Position numbers and translations under genes: made by a program
Part shown: one piece after another, positions 8,524 to 15,447 of the stretch
How positions within the stretch are numbered: the first letter of the stretch is position 1
How the letters are laid out: each line of letters opens with the position of its first letter
The notes under the pieces: generated by a model
Database searches by the model: none
What the model was told of the DNA's origin: nothing
Seen by the model: only the letters and a program-made list of their open reading frames with translations
From: a bacterium
GTDB lineage: Bacteria; Electryoneota; Electryoneia; Electryoneales; Electryoneaceae
Assembly (NCBI GenBank): GCA_014729955.1
Contig: WJJA01000254.1
Coordinates: forward strand, 1-15,491
Reading direction: 5' to 3'
Length of the DNA stretch: 15,491 nucleotides

Positions 8524-8800
8524 CAGGCATCCTTTATGTAGTCTTCACGTTGTCATCGTTCAGGGATCCCGGGTCGTACGGAACGCCTGCTCTTGCCACA
8601 AGTTTCACAAGCAGAAAAATACGGCTTCTCTCGCATGCTCTGCAACTCGTGCAAGGGGACGAAATGTTTGGAAAAACAAACTATTAGCCTGTTATTTCTT
8701 AGAAAGTTATGCGTCGGATGTTGCAGATTCAGCAACCGGGCCGGATGGGCGAGGTGTCGATACGAGGCGATCTCCAAGACCGTGACGCGGATCACGCCGT

Positions 8801-9053
8801 ATAGCCCGAATATTTCATGAATGGAGAGAACATTCTTTTCTAAAAACTATAGTAACAATAAGATAATATCACGACATACCGTTTTTCTCCGGGACAGATT
8901 GTGTCCAGGCCAATCTCATCTATTCATTCCCCCTTCGGGCGGTCCCAACTGCGTCATCTGCTTTGTTGCGAAGGATTCGCGGTATGGCAATACAGCTTCA
9001 TTCTTCGCGCCTCACATCTGACGCAGTTTGAACTCGTGAAATATCCGGGATAG
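8801..9053. repeat. 4-bp target-site duplication (ATAG) bounding MITE copy 1
   Basis: ATAG occurs at 8801-8804, directly before the first base of the element (CCCGAATATT), and again at 9050-9053, directly after its last base. This is as expected for a 4-bp duplication with a TA core made on insertion. Confidence 0.65.
8805..9049 (+). mobile_element. MITE-like element, copy 1 (245 bp)
   Basis: A non-coding element with terminal inverted repeats: left CCCGAATATTTCATGA, right TCGTGAAATATCCGGG (two mismatches in 16). It is repeated as copy 2 at 10580-10824 in the same orientation with the same length and 18 substitutions. Inside, AACTGCGTCA (8947-8956) and TGACGCAGTT (9019-9028) form a 10-bp stem enclosing smaller stems: GCGAAG (8968-8973) with CTTCGC (9003-9008), and GTAT with ATAC around 8982-8993. 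No transposase is encoded, so movement would need one in trans. The TA-core 4-bp duplication is compatible with several IS families (IS5-, IS701- or IS1380-like); I cannot choose among them. Confidence 0.85.
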
Positions 9054-9195
9054 AGGTGTCCGATGCCGGAACGGCAACACTGTCACTTCCGTGATGAGGT
9101 CGAAGCCTTTTAAGATGTTAATAATCAATTTTATGCGTTTATGTATTTCACGTTTCAGTGTTGCACGCCCTTGCAACCCCCAAGAGGTTTCAGGC

Positions 9196-9224
9196 TTGAC
9201 GGCGTTTTCCGTTTCATCTATATT
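9196..9224 (+). promoter_or_regulatory. Sigma70-like promoter of the TauE/SafE gene
   Basis: TTGACG (9196-9201) and TATATT (9219-9224) are separated by exactly 17 nt, upstream of an approximately 115-nt leader. Five of six bases match the consensus in each box. It lies outside and downstream of MITE copy 1, so the repeat does not supply the promoter. Confidence 0.65.
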
Positions 9225-9282
9225 TTCGATCCATACCTGCCGATCTTCGTGCTCGAGGGAGAGAGTGCGAGGCGGCCCCTGA

Positions 9283-9305
9283 TTTCTGACATTAACTTTC
9301 AGAAA
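9283..9305 (+). other. Hairpin in the TauE/SafE mRNA leader
   Basis: TTTCTGA (9283-9289) and TCAGAAA (9299-9305) form a perfect 7-bp stem with a 9-nt loop, ending about 40 nt before the start codon. It could be an operator for a dimeric regulator or a leader structure. It matches no riboswitch I recognise. Confidence 0.4.
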
Positions 9306-9346
9306 CACTACGACTTCACTGCATTGGGAATGAGGGAGGGAAGCGC

Positions 9347-10579
9347 ATGCATCGATTGACCCTTGCTGTCCTGTTCAGCTTGATCCTGGCGGCCGGGTTT
9401 GCGTTCGCTCAGGAGGAGGCTGGGGAAACTGAAGCGGCTGCCGTTGATACCGTGCAAGCCATGGAGGAAGCCCCTGCAGAATCGGTTTTGCTTGGTACGG
9501 ATTTCGGACTGGGCGGCAGGATCGGCGAAGCCATCTCGAAGACACCGCGCGGGACCGGACCCGGTGAAATCGATCCGGAAGCGGAGCCCGGCTTCGCCGG
9601 CATCCCGGGAGCGCCGGATATCAACTATATCATCGGTGTGCTGTGGGCGATCTGGGTCGGCTGGATTTTCTCCACCGTCGGCGCGTTCGGCGGCATCATG
9701 GCGGGTGTCGGCCATATCACCATTTACGGCCTCGGCGACTATGCACGCGGGTTCAAGCAGACCAACCCGACCCTGAACAAGCTTCTGACCGACAGCATCC
9801 GTGTCTCGAACCAGTTCCTCGTCGGCCTGTCGGCCCTGGTTTCCTCCACCAATTACGCCCGCAAGGGGCAGCTGGTCCTCCCGCTCGGATTGACCCTGGG
9901 CCTGGGTTCAGTGACCGGCGCGCTGCTGATCCCGGTGCTGACCGCCGGTAAGATCAACCTCAGCTCGTACATCGGCTGGTTCGGAGTGATCGTCTTTGTG
10001 ATCGGCGCCTACCTGGTCTGGCAGATCAGCCCCGCCGGCTCCAAGTTCAAGCAGGAAGCGAAAAAAGCGGCGGCGGAATTCCAGAAGTCGGTGAAAGAGA
10101 AATCCGACTCGGTGGAAAAGGGCGTCAAGATCACCAAGTTCAGCCTGGCGAAGATCCACTTTACGTTCTACGGTGTGGAATTCAAATTCAGTCCGCTGCT
10201 GCCGTTCATCGGCGGTTTCTTCATTGCGTCCATCGCCTCGTTCCTGGGCATCGGCGGCGGTTTCCTCTATGTACCCTTCATGACTTCCGTCGTCGGTCTG
10301 CCGATGTTCCTCGTGGCCGGTACCTCCGCGCTTTGCGTGCTGATCGGCATGATTGTGTCGATCTTCACCTACATGGCGATCAAGGGCACCTTTGTGAGCT
10401 GGAGCCTGGTCGGGGTGGAAATGATCGGCATCTTCATCGGCTCGATGATCGGACCGCGCACGCAGAAGTACATCCCGGACAAGGTGCTGAAGATCATCTT
10501 CATCATCCTAGCGGTGTATGTCGGCCTGCGCTATTTCTCGAAAGGCTTCTTCGGATCGAGCTGGGTGCCGCCGTACTAA
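9347..10579 (+). CDS. TauE/SafE family membrane exporter (putative sulfite/sulfonate-type anion permease)
   Basis: The 410-aa inner-membrane protein belongs to the TauE/SafE family, whose members are linked to export of sulfite, sulfoacetate and related anions. The start is set by a GGGAGG ribosome site about 8 nt upstream. Residues 1-21 form a signal peptide (MHRLTLAVLFSLILAAGFAFA), followed by an acidic, Ala/Glu/Pro-rich segment (22-90) probably outside the membrane, then helices from about 93. The two family half-repeats show as VGAFGGIMAGVGHI (111-124) and SFLGIGGGFLYVP (298-310). They are joined by a Lys-rich amphipathic loop (about 231-275). At 410 aa it is longer than the usual 250-300. 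It is divergent from the Mo/Fe-S pair, suggesting a shared sulfur role, which is inference. Its stop TAA (10577-10579) abuts MITE copy 2. Confidence 0.87.
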   Translation: MHRLTLAVLFSLILAAGFAFAQEEAGETEAAAVDTVQAMEEAPAESVLLGTDFGLGGRIGEAISKTPRGTGPGEIDPEAEPGFAGIPGAPDINYIIGVLWAIWVGWIFSTVGAFGGIMAGVGHITIYGLGDYARGFKQTNPTLNKLLTDSIRVSNQFLVGLSALVSSTNYARKGQLVLPLGLTLGLGSVTGALLIPVLTAGKINLSSYIGWFGVIVFVIGAYLVWQISPAGSKFKQEAKKAAAEFQKSVKEKSDSVEKGVKITKFSLAKIHFTFYGVEFKFSPLLPFIGGFFIASIASFLGIGGGFLYVPFMTSVVGLPMFLVAGTSALCVLIGMIVSIFTYMAIKGTFVSWSLVGVEMIGIFIGSMIGPRTQKYIPDKVLKIIFIILAVYVGLRYFSKGFFGSSWVPPY

Positions 10580-10828
10580 CCCGAATATTTCATGAATGGA
10601 GAGAACATTCTTTTCTAGAAACCATATTAACAATAAGATAATATCACGGCATGCAGTTTTTCTCCGGCACAGATTTAGACCAGGCCAAACTCATTTTTTC
10701 ATTCCCCCTTCGGGCGGTCCCAACTGTGTCATCTGCTTTGTTCCGAAGGATTCGCGGTATGGCAATACAGCTTCATTCTTCGAGCCTCACATCTGACACA
10801 GTTTGAACTCGTGAAATATTCGGGCTAA
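10576..10828. repeat. 4-bp target-site duplication (CTAA) bounding MITE copy 2
   Basis: CTAA at 10576-10579 directly precedes the element and CTAA at 10825-10828 directly follows it. The left copy contains the TAA stop codon of the TauE/SafE gene. It differs from the ATAG around copy 1 but shares a TA core. Confidence 0.7.
10580..10824 (+). mobile_element. MITE-like element, copy 2 (245 bp)
   Basis: This is the second copy of the element at 8805-9049, in the same orientation, with 227 of 245 positions identical by my alignment and no indels. Terminal repeats are CCCGAATATTTCATGA and TCGTGAAATATTCGGG, with one mismatch in 16. The internal stem here is AACTGTGTCA (10722-10731) with TGACACAGTT (10794-10803): the C-G pair of copy 1 is replaced by T-A. 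The element begins at the base after the TauE/SafE stop codon and separates the gene from its terminator. It is non-coding. Confidence 0.87.
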
Positions 10829-10856
10829 AACTAACCGCTCGTCACAACAAAGCAAT

Positions 10857-10889
10857 CGGTCCCCTGCAAGCGGGGGACCGGTTTTTTTT
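10857..10889 (+). terminator. Rho-independent terminator of the TauE/SafE gene
   Basis: A perfect 8-bp stem, CGGTCCCC (10857-10864) with GGGGACCG (10873-10880), has an 8-nt loop and is followed by a G and eight T (10882-10889). This is the clearest intrinsic terminator in the window. It lies 277 nt past the TauE/SafE stop only because the 245-bp MITE sits between. It may also serve the beta-helix gene from the other side, although the minus-strand tail (ATTGCTTTGTTG) is less T-rich. Confidence 0.88.
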
Positions 10890-10928
10890 CGCAGAGTTTT
10901 TTGCGCCTTCCCCGCTTTGCGCTCATTT

Positions 10929-12902
10929 CTACCGTACCAGCATCATCTTTTTCACTGCCTGGAATCCGTTCACTTCGAGACGGTAGAAATACATGCCGCC
11001 GGCCAAACCGGAGGCGTTAAAGCGGAGGTCATGCACACCGCTCTCATACCGGCCCGATACGACCGTTTCCACCACCTGACCCTGAAGATTGTAAACCGTC
11101 AGCTTCACCTCGCCCGCTTCCTTCAATGCAAAGCGAAGCATGGTCTCCGGGTTGAACGGGTTGGGATAGGCGGGGTAGAGACGATATTCCCCCGGGCTTT
11201 CAGCATCCACCTGTTCAGGTGAAGACTGCATGAGGGCGGTCCCGCTGCACCAGAACCGTAACGGCGGCGCCAGGTCCCATTCCGGGATAACATGGACCGT
11301 GCCCTGTCGCAGATCCTCCTGCTGTGGATGGAAACGAAGCACCAGTTCAACCGAATCGCCGGGTGCAATGTCGGGGGGGCCCTGCAGCACGGCAGAATAC
11401 GCAAGACTGTCGGAAGTGATTTCATCAATCAGAAACGCTCTTGACGAGTTGTTAACGATCCAGGTGGTTGCATGGGAAGTGTCGCCGACAAAGGTCTCCG
11501 GGAACTCGAACTCGTTCTCACGCTGGACCAGGTCATGACGCCAGAACGGCTCCACGACAAAGTTGGTGGTATCCGCGTGGGGGAGCATGGTGTCGCCGAG
11601 GGCCCATTCCCGGTGGTTGTGCATCCAAGGCCCGGTGGGATGACCCCAGTAGTTGCCGAGGTGATGGATCACACCGGATGCGCCCGGGTAGCTCTGTCCG
11701 CCGGCAACATACCAGTCGTTGTCGTAGAAATCATTGCCCTGGACCTTCAGGGTGCAGCGCTGACACGCCACCATGTTCGCCTGGTATGGATACGTAACCA
11801 TATTGTTACGACGATTGCGCAGGAACAGGTTGTCCACGACCTCCGCGACCCATTCAATCTGGTTGACCGGCGGGATGAAAAGCGAAGCGGAGAGGCCGCC
11901 GGTGTTGTCGACGAAACGGTTCCGCCTCATATGCAGGTTTTGTGCCGCGCCGGAGATGGTGGCCCGTTCATAGGCGTCATTCATATAGAACACGTTGTCG
12001 TTGATAAACGCATGACCGCCTTCCACCACGAAGTCCATGGCACTGCCCTCGCCCGAATAGGAAGTGAGGGTATCATGACCGGCAATGTTGCCCTTGAAAA
12101 CATTCCCCTCAATCACAAGCCGCCCTGAACCCCAGCTGGTGAACGCTCCGCCCTGGTCCGAGCGATTGAAGAAGAAATCGTTGTGATGGATGTACGGGCT
12201 TTCCCCGATTACATACAGAGCACCGGACCGTCTCGACGATGTGTTGCGCACAAAACGATTGTGGTGGATTTCGGTGTTACTGCTGGAAATACCCAGTGCG
12301 CCGCAACTGTACGCGGCGTAGTTGCCTTCGAAATGGTTCCAGGCAACATTGACATCGGCGTAAGAGTAACTCACCATGTACGAATGGGCGGCATAGTTTC
12401 CGATCACACGGTTGCCGTGGAAGTTGCCGGACACATGGCTGAAGTTACAGACCGCCCCCCAGCCGGAATGGTTGTCGCTGAAGATGTTCCAGATCAGGTC
12501 CAGGTTGCCCGCATCGGCTTCAATCACACCGTTCTGCGTTTCGGAACCGCGACGCCCGTGACGGAACGTGAAGCCGATCACTTTTGTCACTTCCTCATCC
12601 GAACTTGCGATGGACAGGAGCGGTTGCGCCTGGAATAACGTATCCAGCGGCTCGATGATGGTGGTCTCGGCGTACGTGGAATCGTCCTCGATGCCTGCCA
12701 TGCTGGTCAACACCACACCTTCACCGCTCAGGGTCAGGTATTCCGTGTACACTCCCGGCAGCACCAGCACCGTGTCTCCCGGGGCGAGGGCGTTGATCGC
12801 TTCCTGGATCGTGTCGTAATCGGTGGGTACTTCATGGACGGCTGCAAACGATGAAATAGAAGCAAAGAGTACGCTCAGCAGTACAAAACACGCTTTTTTC
12901 AT
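10929..12902 (-). CDS. Secreted right-handed beta-helix protein with C-terminal sorting domain
   Basis: The 657-aa protein is exported and probably cell-surface bound or released. Residues 1-20 are a signal peptide (MKKACFVLLSVLFASISSFA). A leading VPTDYDTIQEAINALAPGDTVLVLPGVYTE (25-54) is the typical first turn of pectate-lyase-like beta-helix proteins. From about 130 to 400, repeated NxFxxN turns follow (WNIFSDN, HNRFVRN, HNDFFFN, GNVFKGN, DNVFYMN, RNRFVDN, DNLFLRN, GNDFYDN), each likely one helix coil. Residues about 463-557 look like an Ig-like ASH-type domain (FPETFVGDTSHATTWIVNN ...). The last 82 residues are a sorting module with YPNPFNPET, LTVYN, GMYFYRL and KKMMLVR. The start has a GGAGGGGG site. 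I see no catalytic signature that would name a substrate; polysaccharide binding or cleavage is possible. Confidence 0.85.
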   Translation of the reverse strand: MKKACFVLLSVLFASISSFAAVHEVPTDYDTIQEAINALAPGDTVLVLPGVYTEYLTLSGEGVVLTSMAGIEDDSTYAETTIIEPLDTLFQAQPLLSIASSDEEVTKVIGFTFRHGRRGSETQNGVIEADAGNLDLIWNIFSDNHSGWGAVCNFSHVSGNFHGNRVIGNYAAHSYMVSYSYADVNVAWNHFEGNYAAYSCGALGISSSNTEIHHNRFVRNTSSRRSGALYVIGESPYIHHNDFFFNRSDQGGAFTSWGSGRLVIEGNVFKGNIAGHDTLTSYSGEGSAMDFVVEGGHAFINDNVFYMNDAYERATISGAAQNLHMRRNRFVDNTGGLSASLFIPPVNQIEWVAEVVDNLFLRNRRNNMVTYPYQANMVACQRCTLKVQGNDFYDNDWYVAGGQSYPGASGVIHHLGNYWGHPTGPWMHNHREWALGDTMLPHADTTNFVVEPFWRHDLVQRENEFEFPETFVGDTSHATTWIVNNSSRAFLIDEITSDSLAYSAVLQGPPDIAPGDSVELVLRFHPQQEDLRQGTVHVIPEWDLAPPLRFWCSGTALMQSSPEQVDAESPGEYRLYPAYPNPFNPETMLRFALKEAGEVKLTVYNLQGQVVETVVSGRYESGVHDLRFNASGLAGGMYFYRLEVNGFQAVKKMMLVR

Positions 12903-12948
12903 GATATCCCCCTCCCTGTGGATAGCTGGTGCTTAAGTCTCTATTTGT

Positions 12949-12977
12949 ATTATATCTCACCTTTCTGCCGAGAACAA
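12949..12977 (-). promoter_or_regulatory. Sigma70-like promoter of the beta-helix protein gene
   Basis: On the minus strand, TTGTTC (12972-12977) and a perfect TATAAT (12949-12954) are 17 nt apart. This places the transcription start about 40 nt before ATG 12902, so the gene is transcribed independently of the upstream secreted-protein gene. Confidence 0.7.
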
Positions 12978-13057
12978 TGACCTGCCGGTAAGAAATATAA
13001 AAGTTTGCAATTGGTGCTCTCGCAATCGCCAAAAACTCCAACAAAATGACAGAAACA

Positions 13058-13082
13058 CCCGACCGGAGATTCTCCGACCGGG
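13058..13082 (-). terminator. Terminator after the beta-propeller protein gene
   Basis: A near-palindromic 25-nt hairpin: CCCG pairs with CGGG at the base, then a 2x2 mismatch, then CGGAG with CTCCG. It lies 31 nt past the stop at 13114, and on the minus strand is followed by T-rich TGTTTCTGTCATTTTGTT. It separates this gene from the beta-helix gene, which has its own promoter. Confidence 0.6.
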
Positions 13083-13113
13083 CGCAGTATTCATGTTCTC
13101 TCAGGTTTACTTG

Positions 13114-15447
13114 TCAGCGTACCAGCATCATCTTCTTCACCGCATGGAACCCGTTCACATCGAGGCGGTAAAAGTAGATCCCGCCGGCGAGGTGCGACGC
13201 GTTGAATGCGATCTCATGACGACCGGCATTAAATGTACCGTCGGCAATCGTTTCCACGACCTGCCCGTGCACATTGTAAACCGTGAGGCGCACATCGCCC
13301 GCTTCACGCAACGAAAACTGAATCGTCGTTTCCGGGTTGAACGGGTTCGGGTAGTTCTGCTCGAGTGCGTACTCGTTCGGCAGGGATCCTTCACCGACAC
13401 TGTTCGTGAAGGTGCCGATCAGCTGCACCACGCTCTGCCCGCCGAGAGCGGGATCGTTATGGCTCAGCGTAATGTCGCCGTCCAGATCGCCGAACTCTTC
13501 CGGCGTCCAGGTAATCGGAATCGCGACCATCGCACCGGGTGCAATCGTAATCGGCAGGTCGGCGTCCACGGTGATCACGTCTTCGATCCCGGCATCGACC
13601 ACGATTTCCGTGATCACACCTTCGCCGTCACCGGTGTTTTCGATTTCCAGATCCATGGTCACCGTCGGGTCTTCATCGGTGATCGTGCCGAAATCCACCA
13701 AGCCGGGGATGATGAGCTCAGGCGGGACAATAACTGTGCCGGAGAGCGGAATGTCCACGATGGTCTCTTCACCGCCGACCGTATAGGTGAAACGGAGGGT
13801 ATCGGTCAGCGCCTCGCCGGTGGACGGTGTCCAGCTCAGGGTCCAGGTTTCCGAATCGCCGCTCGTGTAAGTTGACGGAAAGTCCGCATCCAGCTCCAGG
13901 TCCCCTTCCGGGTCGTTCACGACAAAGGCGGCGTCGTCGATGGAACCGTCGGCGTTACAGGACATCGAGATCGTCGCTTCGGCGAGTTCACCCTGCACGG
14001 TATCGTCGAACTCGACTTCCGTCGGGGTAAACACAAAGGCGGGCGGTTCGATACCGGTGGCGGGAGCATAGAGACGGTTACCGCCGGCGGTGCCGAACGG
14101 ATTGCCCCATTCCATCACCCAGTCCAACGTGCCGTCTATCGTCAGGTCATATACGGTCGTGTAGCCGTTGGCGGTCGAAAGCACGATGCTGATCGTGCCG
14201 CTGTCGTCGGGCGGGAACACCGCCGTGTAGGCCACCGGAACATTTTCGTTCGTGGTGAACTGCACCGGGAAACCGTCCAGCGCCGTAGTGTTCTGCAATC
14301 CGACCAAACGCTGGTCGTTGGCACCCGGCCCGAGAGAGCCGCTGAACAGGTAGGGCGCTTCATCGGCAAACGGCTTGAAGGACGAGACAATTTCCGACCG
14401 TCCCGCGTCCGTGCCCATGTCGTAAGGCCAGCCGTCCACTTCGACGCCGTCGATGCCGAGCGCGTACACCTGGTCGTCATTCCATGTGCGAAAGACGAGA
14501 TCGGGGGTGCCGTCGCCGTTCACATCGGCCACCGAGGATCCCGTGAAGCTGTTGGCGGTGCCAAGGCCCGGATCATACGGGAACCCGGCCACGTTCGTGC
14601 CGTCCGGATTGATCACATACGCATCCGTGCCGAATACGTAGGTCACCAGCCAGCCGCCATCATGGTATACCACTGCCGGCGGGTTGATCACGTTGTTGGT
14701 CTGTGTATTGACATCCACCGGCCAACCGGGCAGGTCGGATGTCGCGTCCACCTCGCGCACATGCAACTGCGCGGTGGAGGACATCCATACAAGCGCAGCG
14801 GTTCCATCGTTCATCTCCGGCGGAATGACGATGACCGTGCTGCCGACATGGGCGGCTTCGTCCAACGTCCAGGGGAAGCCTTCAACATCGCTGCCGTCCT
14901 GGTCGATGGCGTGGATCTCGTCATGCACCGTGAGCACGATTTCCGGATATTCATCCCCATCCACATTGGCGCAGACCACCGAGCCGATGTCCAGGTCCGT
15001 GCCCATGTCCCACGCACGCGACAAGTCGCCGTTAAGATCGCCGTTTAACTCAAGCACGGCCAGTGCACGGGAACGTCCTGTGTTCTTCCTGAGCACGGCG
15101 ACCACTTCGAGGCTGCCGTCGCCGTCGACGTCGCCAAGATTCGGACCGCCCGCGAGGTAGTTGGCACTGAACGAGTTCGGCACCAACCCGGTCGTGGCCC
15201 AGTCCTGCAACAGGGTGCCGTCGATGTCGAACAGTCGGATGGTGTAAATGTCCGCCGTCGCGATGTAACGGGTGCCGTCCGATCCCGTGGCCACAGCCAG
15301 CGGATTCGGCTCAACGAAGGGCGCCATCCCGCCGGGCGAGCTGTAATCGTGCGGCCAGCCGTCACGCAATACCGGCTGCGATTGCACCGGCAGTACCACG
15401 GCAAGCAGAATCAAAGCGGTCAACACCAGGTACCATGCGTTTTTCAT
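13114..15447 (-). CDS. Secreted beta-propeller/FG-GAP-like protein with Ig-like domains and C-terminal sorting domain
   Basis: The protein is 777 aa from ATG 15447; I prefer this to the ATG 14 codons upstream because it starts a signal peptide (MKNAWYLVLTALILLAVVLPVQSQ) and has AAAGG 8 nt or so upstream. Residues about 25-465 form a propeller-like domain. Calcium-loop motifs occur at 106-111 (DVDGDG), 162-165 (VDGD) and 308-313 (DVNGDG). A recurring G-[WF]-P element (DGWPHDY, EGFPWTL, PGWPVDV, AGFPYDP, DGWPYDM, DGFPVQF) probably marks blades. Two Ig-like, ASH/choice-of-anchor type domains follow (about 470-572 and 575-682), the second with VDFGTITDEDPTVTMDLEIEN. The last 82 residues are the YPNPFNPET ... 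KKMMLVR sorting module. It is probably exported to the cell surface by a type IX-like route; its ligand is unknown. Confidence 0.85.
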   Translation of the reverse strand: MKNAWYLVLTALILLAVVLPVQSQPVLRDGWPHDYSSPGGMAPFVEPNPLAVATGSDGTRYIATADIYTIRLFDIDGTLLQDWATTGLVPNSFSANYLAGGPNLGDVDGDGSLEVVAVLRKNTGRSRALAVLELNGDLNGDLSRAWDMGTDLDIGSVVCANVDGDEYPEIVLTVHDEIHAIDQDGSDVEGFPWTLDEAAHVGSTVIVIPPEMNDGTAALVWMSSTAQLHVREVDATSDLPGWPVDVNTQTNNVINPPAVVYHDGGWLVTYVFGTDAYVINPDGTNVAGFPYDPGLGTANSFTGSSVADVNGDGTPDLVFRTWNDDQVYALGIDGVEVDGWPYDMGTDAGRSEIVSSFKPFADEAPYLFSGSLGPGANDQRLVGLQNTTALDGFPVQFTTNENVPVAYTAVFPPDDSGTISIVLSTANGYTTVYDLTIDGTLDWVMEWGNPFGTAGGNRLYAPATGIEPPAFVFTPTEVEFDDTVQGELAEATISMSCNADGSIDDAAFVVNDPEGDLELDADFPSTYTSGDSETWTLSWTPSTGEALTDTLRFTYTVGGEETIVDIPLSGTVIVPPELIIPGLVDFGTITDEDPTVTMDLEIENTGDGEGVITEIVVDAGIEDVITVDADLPITIAPGAMVAIPITWTPEEFGDLDGDITLSHNDPALGGQSVVQLIGTFTNSVGEGSLPNEYALEQNYPNPFNPETTIQFSLREAGDVRLTVYNVHGQVVETIADGTFNAGRHEIAFNASHLAGGIYFYRLDVNGFHAVKKMMLVR

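Larger units (their letters stand above)
8524..9346. other. Divergent intergenic region between the Mo subunit and TauE/SafE genes
   Basis: This 823-nt stretch contains MITE copy 1 (8805-9049), the TauE/SafE promoter (9196-9224) and its leader hairpin. The rest (8524-8800 and 9050-9190) holds no credible gene; short frames there lack ribosome sites. Small features seen: an imperfect stem GTTGC (8720-8724) with GCAAC (8732-8736), and the palindrome TTTCT-T-AGAAA (8695-8705), possibly an operator. I found no clear promoter for the Mo subunit gene. The tract at about 9105-9145 is AT-rich and could act as an upstream element for the TauE/SafE promoter. Confidence 0.5.

Noticed and set aside
6577..8541. 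A 654-codon plus-strand open frame opposite the Mo subunit gene
   Set aside because: It is antisense to a gene with clear Fe-S and Mo-ligand motifs, and its composition is Arg/Val/His-rich as in shadow frames.
8553..8795. Small overlapping frames in the divergent intergenic region, some with Cys pairs (SACETCGK)
   Set aside because: There is no ribosome site or recognisable domain, and competing frames occur on both strands. A zinc-ribbon-like look from two Cys pairs is too weak.
8821..9021. A 66-codon open frame inside MITE copy 1, also open in copy 2 (10596-10796)
   Set aside because: There is no ribosome site before the ATG. The 16 base differences within the frame give about 11 amino-acid changes, so there is no sign of protein-level selection. 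The frame is a by-product of the repeat.
8805..10824. A single composite transposon carrying the exporter
   Set aside because: Each repeat has its own distinct 4-bp flanking duplication and there is no transposase gene, so two independent insertions fit better. Later mobilisation as a unit remains possible.
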